Assembly (NCBI GenBank): GCA_019914995.1
Contig: CM034140.1
Span: forward strand, 6,634,001-6,698,000
Direction: 5' to 3'
DNA from: Acanthochlamys bracteata
Lineage: Eukaryota; Streptophyta; Magnoliopsida; Pandanales; Velloziaceae
DNA: 64,000 nt
Of the stretch, positions 59,061-64,000 are shown in pieces (within the stretch, counting starts at the first letter, position 1; the number at the start of each line of letters is the position of its first letter). Made by a program: the position numbers and the translations under genes. The notes below the pieces were generated by a model. It saw nothing but the letters and a program-made list of their open reading frames with translations, had not been told where the DNA came from and did not search any database.

Positions 59061-59996
59061 CTATTCGCGGTAATGGAAAGATCTAGCGAGTTCAGCGAGT
59101 CGAAGCCCTACTTCACGGAGTGTGTCATGGCCATCAGGTGAAGGCGGACCGATTCCAGTGTGCCGAAGAGAGGGTGGCCCACCAGGCCTGAGAGCAAGAG
59201 CTTGGATTAAAGCTGGCCATTGAAGACCTTGCATGAGACTGAAATCAACGACGTGGACACGATTGTAGCCGTCGAATGCTTCGAGAATCGCTTGGTTTGC
59301 GGTGAAGTGAGCAAACGGGCTTGCTTCATAGAAATGGTGATAGAGAATCTCGTGCTCCGCAGGAGAGATCTCAGCGACAGAAGAAACAACGTTGTAGATC
59401 CGACAGCAGAGAGCGTCGGCGAAACATGCGGCGACTTTACCGATGCCTGACACGTTGCTAACGCGGGAAAGAAGAAGCTTGATCTCTTCAAGCAAAGTGC
59501 AGGCGAGAATCGTCTCTGCCCGGTGAACAGAATCAGCACAAGACATTAGAAGGTGAACCAACCGGATTCCGGAATCTTCTTCTTCTTCAACCCGCTGCGC
59601 AACCGCCGCTGCAGCTGCTGCTAATGTTGTAACAGGTGGCGGAGGTGGATAAGTAGATTCCGGCCAGGAACTAAACTCAGAACTATTAATTTGCATAGGC
59701 GGTGGAGGAGGTAGAACTAATGCTTGATCTGAACAACTGTTGAACTCAGAAAGCATCGAATCAACCCAAGCGGCGATGTCCGAAGGGTTCGAATGAACGA
59801 CATCGAATGGATTGACAGTGGTAGCTGTAGTTGGACAAGAAACCATAACCGTCTCGAGCTGTTCTAGACGTTGTGCTACGTGTTGTAGCTCGGATGAAAG
59901 AACTCTGTAGCCAGCACAGGCGAGTTCGCCGTCGATCTCCGCTGTTGTAGGCGGACTGTAGCAAGCATTTGCTGCACAGTATGGGTATGTTCCCAT
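59061..59996 (-). pseudogene. DELLA-like GRAS regulator, truncated after the VHIID region (311 aa)
   Basis: The first ATG is at 59996 (MGTYPYCAANAC); the open frame extends 11 codons further but starts with TTG. Residues 22-48, 'DGELACAGYRVLSSELQHVA' and 'QRLEQLE', align with the DELLA domain, but DELLA itself has become DGELA. 'VVHSNPSDIAAWVDSML' (66-82) stands for the TVHYNP motif. Poly-Pro and poly-Ala linkers follow, then the GRAS leucine-heptad region ('LVHLLMSCADSVHRAETI') and 'VHVVDFSLMQGLQWPALIQ' (VHIID). The frame ends shortly after 'GIGPPSPDGHDTLREVGLRL', where DELLA proteins have about 240 more residues including PFYRE and SAW. DELLA proteins are nuclear repressors of gibberellin responses. 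A truncated form could not bind partners normally, and the altered DELLA motif would weaken gibberellin-dependent removal. Confidence 0.85.
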
Positions 59997-60373
59997 CCCT
60001 TGAGTTTTGGATAGATAGATTAGATTCAACTGCTGTGCTTAATCATATACTTCGAACTGAAGAGGAAGAAGAGAAGAAGAAGTTTGTCTCCCTGTTTTCC
60101 TGTTGCGGTGAAGTTGTCATGTCGGGTCTTAAACGAAGAAGAAAGAGTGACGTCAGCAGAAACAGACACACGTGGCAAGGAAATCTCCACTGGACCGCCA
60201 CGTTTGCTCAGAGGTACGAGATTTGAGCTGTTTAATTGAAATTAAAAAAACAATTTTGATGCTTTTTCAGTTTAGGAAAATATTATTCATGAAAACATCA
60301 TAATCAAATAATACATGAGTTAAAACGTCAATATAACTAAACCAATAATTAGAAATACAAAATTTATTAAATA

Positions 60374-60613
60374 CGGGAAGTGGAGTTTTTGGGTGAAGTG
60401 GAATTTTTAGAAAGTAAATTTAAAAAATAAAATTAAAAATAAAAAATATTTTAATAAAAAATAAAATTATAATTTAATTATATATTTATAGTAAGTTTTA
60501 AAGAATTTTAAAAAACATTTTATTAATAAAAAATTTATTTAATTTTTGTATGTATTTTATGTTAAAAATAAGTTTAAAGAAAGTGGAATTTAGGGTGTTG
60601 GTAAACACGCCCA
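60374..60613. mobile_element. Second miniature-element family, copy 1
   Basis: A 'GGAAGTGGAGTTTTTGGGTG' start and a 'TTAGGGTGTTGGTAAACACG' end enclose an AT-rich core containing 'TTTGTATGTATTTTATGTTA'. The same order is seen at 61480-61730 and in part at 63755-63960. Exact ends are uncertain. Confidence 0.5.
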
Positions 60614-61479
60614 AGAAATACGCTGAAAGTTTTGTTAGTGGTTTGGTTTGTTGGGAGTCCAAATCAAGCCCATACCTACTGTAGAGTACTGAACCGACTT
60701 TATACGGGTCCACATCATGGGCTCTATCAACCATCTGATGAAGAGTCTCCATCCATCGGTCCGGCTCGATTCCGAACCAATTGGACCACATCTTGACTTA
60801 ATTGACCATATTCGATCTGACTTGAGTTGGACAATCTTAAAACCCTAAAACACGATCGAACCAATTTGATTGCCTACGCTCTCATTTGTGGACCACCGTT
60901 TCGACATGGGCGGTCAGAATCGTAGACGTGTCGTGCATTCGGGTTTGTGCTCATCTCCGAATGCCGTCATAGTTTACACCGAGTTATAAAACTTAATGTT
61001 GACGTTTTAGAAACTGTAGGGAGGTTTGCCAACCAAGACATTTTGCACTAGAGGAAGACGATGCCTACGTTAGTTTAGGCGAAACTTTGATTTCTTGTCA
61101 ACCGCCTTAGCTTGGCTAGCTTAAAATGAGTAAATATGAGTTGGAGATGCATGCATGTTGCATTTTTATATAATATATGTGTTCTGACGATGCTTCCTCA
61201 AATTGGTAAATTGATATATGTTATCGCAATTTTTCATCTATTAATTTAAGGTTTTATTAATTTAGGATATGTATCAACTGCAATAAAGTAAAATTTGTAA
61301 AAATTCAAATTTGTGACGATTTAATTTAAAAGTGTTTTTTTTTCAAAATTAATTTAAAAAAATTTGATAATAAAAAAAAAGTAAGTAATAATAAATTTTT
61401 ATCAATATCATGTTAAAAATGAGTTTAAACTAAGTGGAGTTTATTGATAAATAAAGTAAAACTAAAACTATTTTTTTAT
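60614..61479. other. Intergenic, no clear gene
   Basis: 60640-61010 has balanced composition and a minus-strand frame of about 65 codons from an ATG at 60791 ('MWSNWFGIEPDRWMETLHQM') that runs into the miniature element. No domain is recognised and no flanking exon is seen. The rest is AT-rich. Confidence 0.35.
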
Positions 61480-61730
61480 TAGTGTTTATTAGGTGGGGTG
61501 AAGTGAAGTTTTTAGGTAAAGTAGAGTTTTTAGGAAGTAAATTTAAAAAATAAAATTAAAAATTAAAAATATTTAATAAAAATAAAATTTTATATTAATT
61601 ATATATTTATAATAAATTTTAAATTAAATTAAAAAAATTATTAATAAAAAATTTTATTTTAATTTTTGTATGTATTTTATGTTAAAAATGAATTTAAAAG
61701 AAGTGGACTTTAGGGTGTTGGTAAATTAAA
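61480..61730. mobile_element. Second miniature-element family, copy 2
   Basis: Parallel to 60374-60613: 'AGTTTTTAGG' phrases, the shared 'TTTGTATGTATTTTATGTTA', and the end 'GGACTTTAGGGTGTTGGTAA'. Confidence 0.5.
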
Positions 61731-64000
61731 CAGTTTGATGATTGTAGTAAACTGTAAAAAATGTAAAACTAAATTTTTCTTTAACATGTTTTAATTGGAA
61801 TTGCTAAGTTTTGCAAAGTGTGTGTTTTTTTGTTGGTAAATTGAACTAATGGCATATACGCATTTTCATTATTATTTTATTTTCTAAACAAATAAAGCGG
61901 ACTAATTTTGATCTGAAATAAAGCGGATTATGAAGGTCCTAAATAGATATGGATAATAAAGTTTGATTTAGTCTAAATTTTGGGCCGATTCGGTCCAATC
62001 CGCTCTGATATTATATGATGAATTTAGGATTCTTTTCAAAACCAATTGGCGATGAGAAGAGTGAGCCCAAATCTTTATAAATATCATCTCAGGATCATTG
62101 ATAAGTAATGTGGGACTAAACTTTTCTTTAACAAAATATAAATTTTTTTAAAATGTATATTTTAAAGTAGGTTTACAAAGTGACTGAAAGTTTTGTATGT
62201 GATTGTTAAAAAAAAATCTGAAAACAATTTTTATATTTTATTATATTGAAAAGTGACTCTAAATATAAGTATTAAGTGTGTTTTAATTAGTTGGATTTGA
62301 ATTTTATGAAACTTAGTTCAATGCAATTGAGTCTTGTGAAACTGTGTTTGATAAAAAATAAATTAACATGAGTTTGATGATTGTGGTAAACTGAAATTTA
62401 AAAATCGTATATAAATTAAAATCTGATTGAAAAAAATGAATTCTGCCCAATTGAAACATGTTTTTATTGGAATTGATAAGTTTTGATCAAATTGATACAT
62501 GTCTTTAAGTTTTTTCAGGTATAATGCTAGGCGAGTAGCTTTTGGAGTAGAAGAATAAATTTGTGTTTATAAGCATGACCGTCTAACTAAGAGACATACA
62601 TATAATGTGCATATATATAAAAAGCATTTCATTATTATTTTATAAATTTTCTAGACACAATTAATGTCGTCAATATTATTTTATTTCAATAGAACTAATG
62701 ACTTCAAACTCGGGGTCGTTTGGCTTAGCATTTTGAAAAAAATAATTTTTTAACTTTTTAATATGTTTTTTTATAAATATTTAGATAATTTATTTAAAAT
62801 TTTAAAAAATATTAAAAAATTTTACGTAAGAAAATTATTTTGACGATTATTTTTATTATTTTTTAGTTATAAAAATAGAGTTTTTTAGAAAAAATAAAAA
62901 TATTTTTTATTTTATAAAAATTTTATTTTATAAATAATTTCAAACATTATTTTAATTTTTTTATATAATAAAATATAGATGGGGCATATTCATTGTTTTA
63001 ATATAGTATGTACAACTGTTTCATCTTATTTCGTCTACGTTTAGCTATTAATTTAATCTACAGCTCAATTTTTTTTAAAGAAAATTCATAGGAAAATGTT
63101 ATGGCGTAATGAAATAGCAGTATCTCTGTATCTCCGCTTAGTTTAGCATCTTAATAATATATAATAATTTTCGAGGCAACATAATGTTATCTAATCTAAT
63201 CTAAAAATATAATGTAAGTAGCAAGCAAAGTTGTAGATTAAAAGCAATAATACATGTTTAAACTAGTGTTAAGTACAACATCATGACATGATTTAAGGTC
63301 CGTTAATGATAAAAAAATTCATGCATTTGTTTATTGCAACGAAAACTACAATTAGAGTTTGATGAATTTTATATAGGATGAATTTTATTAAAATTTTATT
63401 TAAATTAAATACTTCGGTTTCAGAAAGGGTGTCACGGGTGGTCATTATCAAATGTTTTATAATCTATTTCATAAGATTTCACGTACGCCGTAGAATATAA
63501 GATTAAACTGTTTACTTAATTCAAACAGCGTACATAGTAAAATAATTAACTTTGGAAAAAAGAACATTTAGATCTAGACCCTATTTTAATTTACTGAAAT
63601 TTTAATTTTTCTTATCAAATTTAAAATTTCGATAAATCACCTATTTTAATACTATAAAAAAAAATTTATTTTTGTGAAATTGAATTAAAACGCTGTTATT
63701 AAAATTTGTGTAAACTTGTAAACCGGTAATTGAATTGTTAACATATAGTGCACGTTTACTTTATAGATAAAGTAAGTGAGGTGAATTTTTTGAAAATTAA
63801 ATTAAAAAATTAATTAAAAATTAAAACTATTTAATAAAAAAATAAAATTATATATTAATTAATATTTATAGTCAGTTTCTAAAAAATAAACTCTTGATCT
63901 AAAAATAAATCTTTTTTTCTTTCCATTGTAAATATTTCTTATTTTTTAAGGTTTATAAGATAAAGACGTTACATTAGACAGCTACGTATCCGACGGATCA
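61731..64000. other. AT-rich intergenic DNA to the window end
   Basis: 62725-62950 is a copy of the first miniature-element family. 63755-63960 is a partial copy of the second. Nothing coding or RNA-like is recognised. Confidence 0.5.

Noticed and set aside
60498..60791. 97-codon minus-strand frame starting MWSNWFGIEP
   Set aside because: Its last third is miniature-element sequence, and no family or neighbouring exon supports it.

Overview
This window is nuclear DNA from a flowering plant. It is strongly AT-rich. Gene fragments carry GT-AG introns with phases expected for plant genes, and the recognisable proteins are plant families: a DELLA-like GRAS regulator, a (6-4) photolyase, a plant CCCH zinc finger, RACK1, and an RRM splicing-factor-like protein. 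The transposons are also plant types: Copia, PIF/Harbinger, hAT, and LTR elements primed by initiator-Met tRNA. I cannot name the species. No rRNA, tRNA or CRISPR array was seen.

Layout. 1-3660: AT-rich DNA with decayed miniature transposons. 3664-8793: a PIF/Harbinger element with a three-exon transposase and a Myb/SANT-like partner gene, both carrying stops. 9075-11493: a second TTA-flanked element without a transposase. 12457-12810: first intact copy (A) of a small unrecognised membrane-protein family. 14150-18963: a Copia retrotransposon with LTRs, PBS, PPT and target-site duplication, with broken gag-pol. 19161-20268 and 35932-37043: two copies of one ~1.1 kb block, each holding the same doubly frameshifted inverted relative of the small gene (E, F). 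21733-22101: copy B, intact and divergent. 24385-28445: a large element with ~0.5 kb terminal inverted repeats. 29384-29730: copy C, frameshifted. 33502-34898: a non-autonomous hAT element. 35118-35556: a chimera of a CCCH zinc-finger exon, an unknown exon and a RACK1 exon. 40382-47355: a probable Gypsy solo LTR, split by a nested 3.5 kb LTR element (41313-44798). That nested element carries an intronless copy of a host RNA-binding-protein gene instead of pol. 47440-47556: best copy of the CCCH exon. 50791-51138: copy D, intact. 54555-55312: another hAT element. 56195-58905: a broken (6-4) photolyase gene. 59061-59996: a truncated DELLA-like gene. 60000-64000: mostly miniature transposons.

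How it fits together. From about 12 to 54 kb the window reads as a repeatedly duplicated unit (small membrane gene, shared downstream segment, CCCH/RACK1 exon fragments) that transposons then interrupted. Paralogous segments in the window act as empty sites for several insertions. The only fully open, plausible protein genes are copies A, B and D. Most other coding sequence is transposon-derived or pseudogenic. The most unusual object is the nested LTR element that has transduced most of a host RRM gene.
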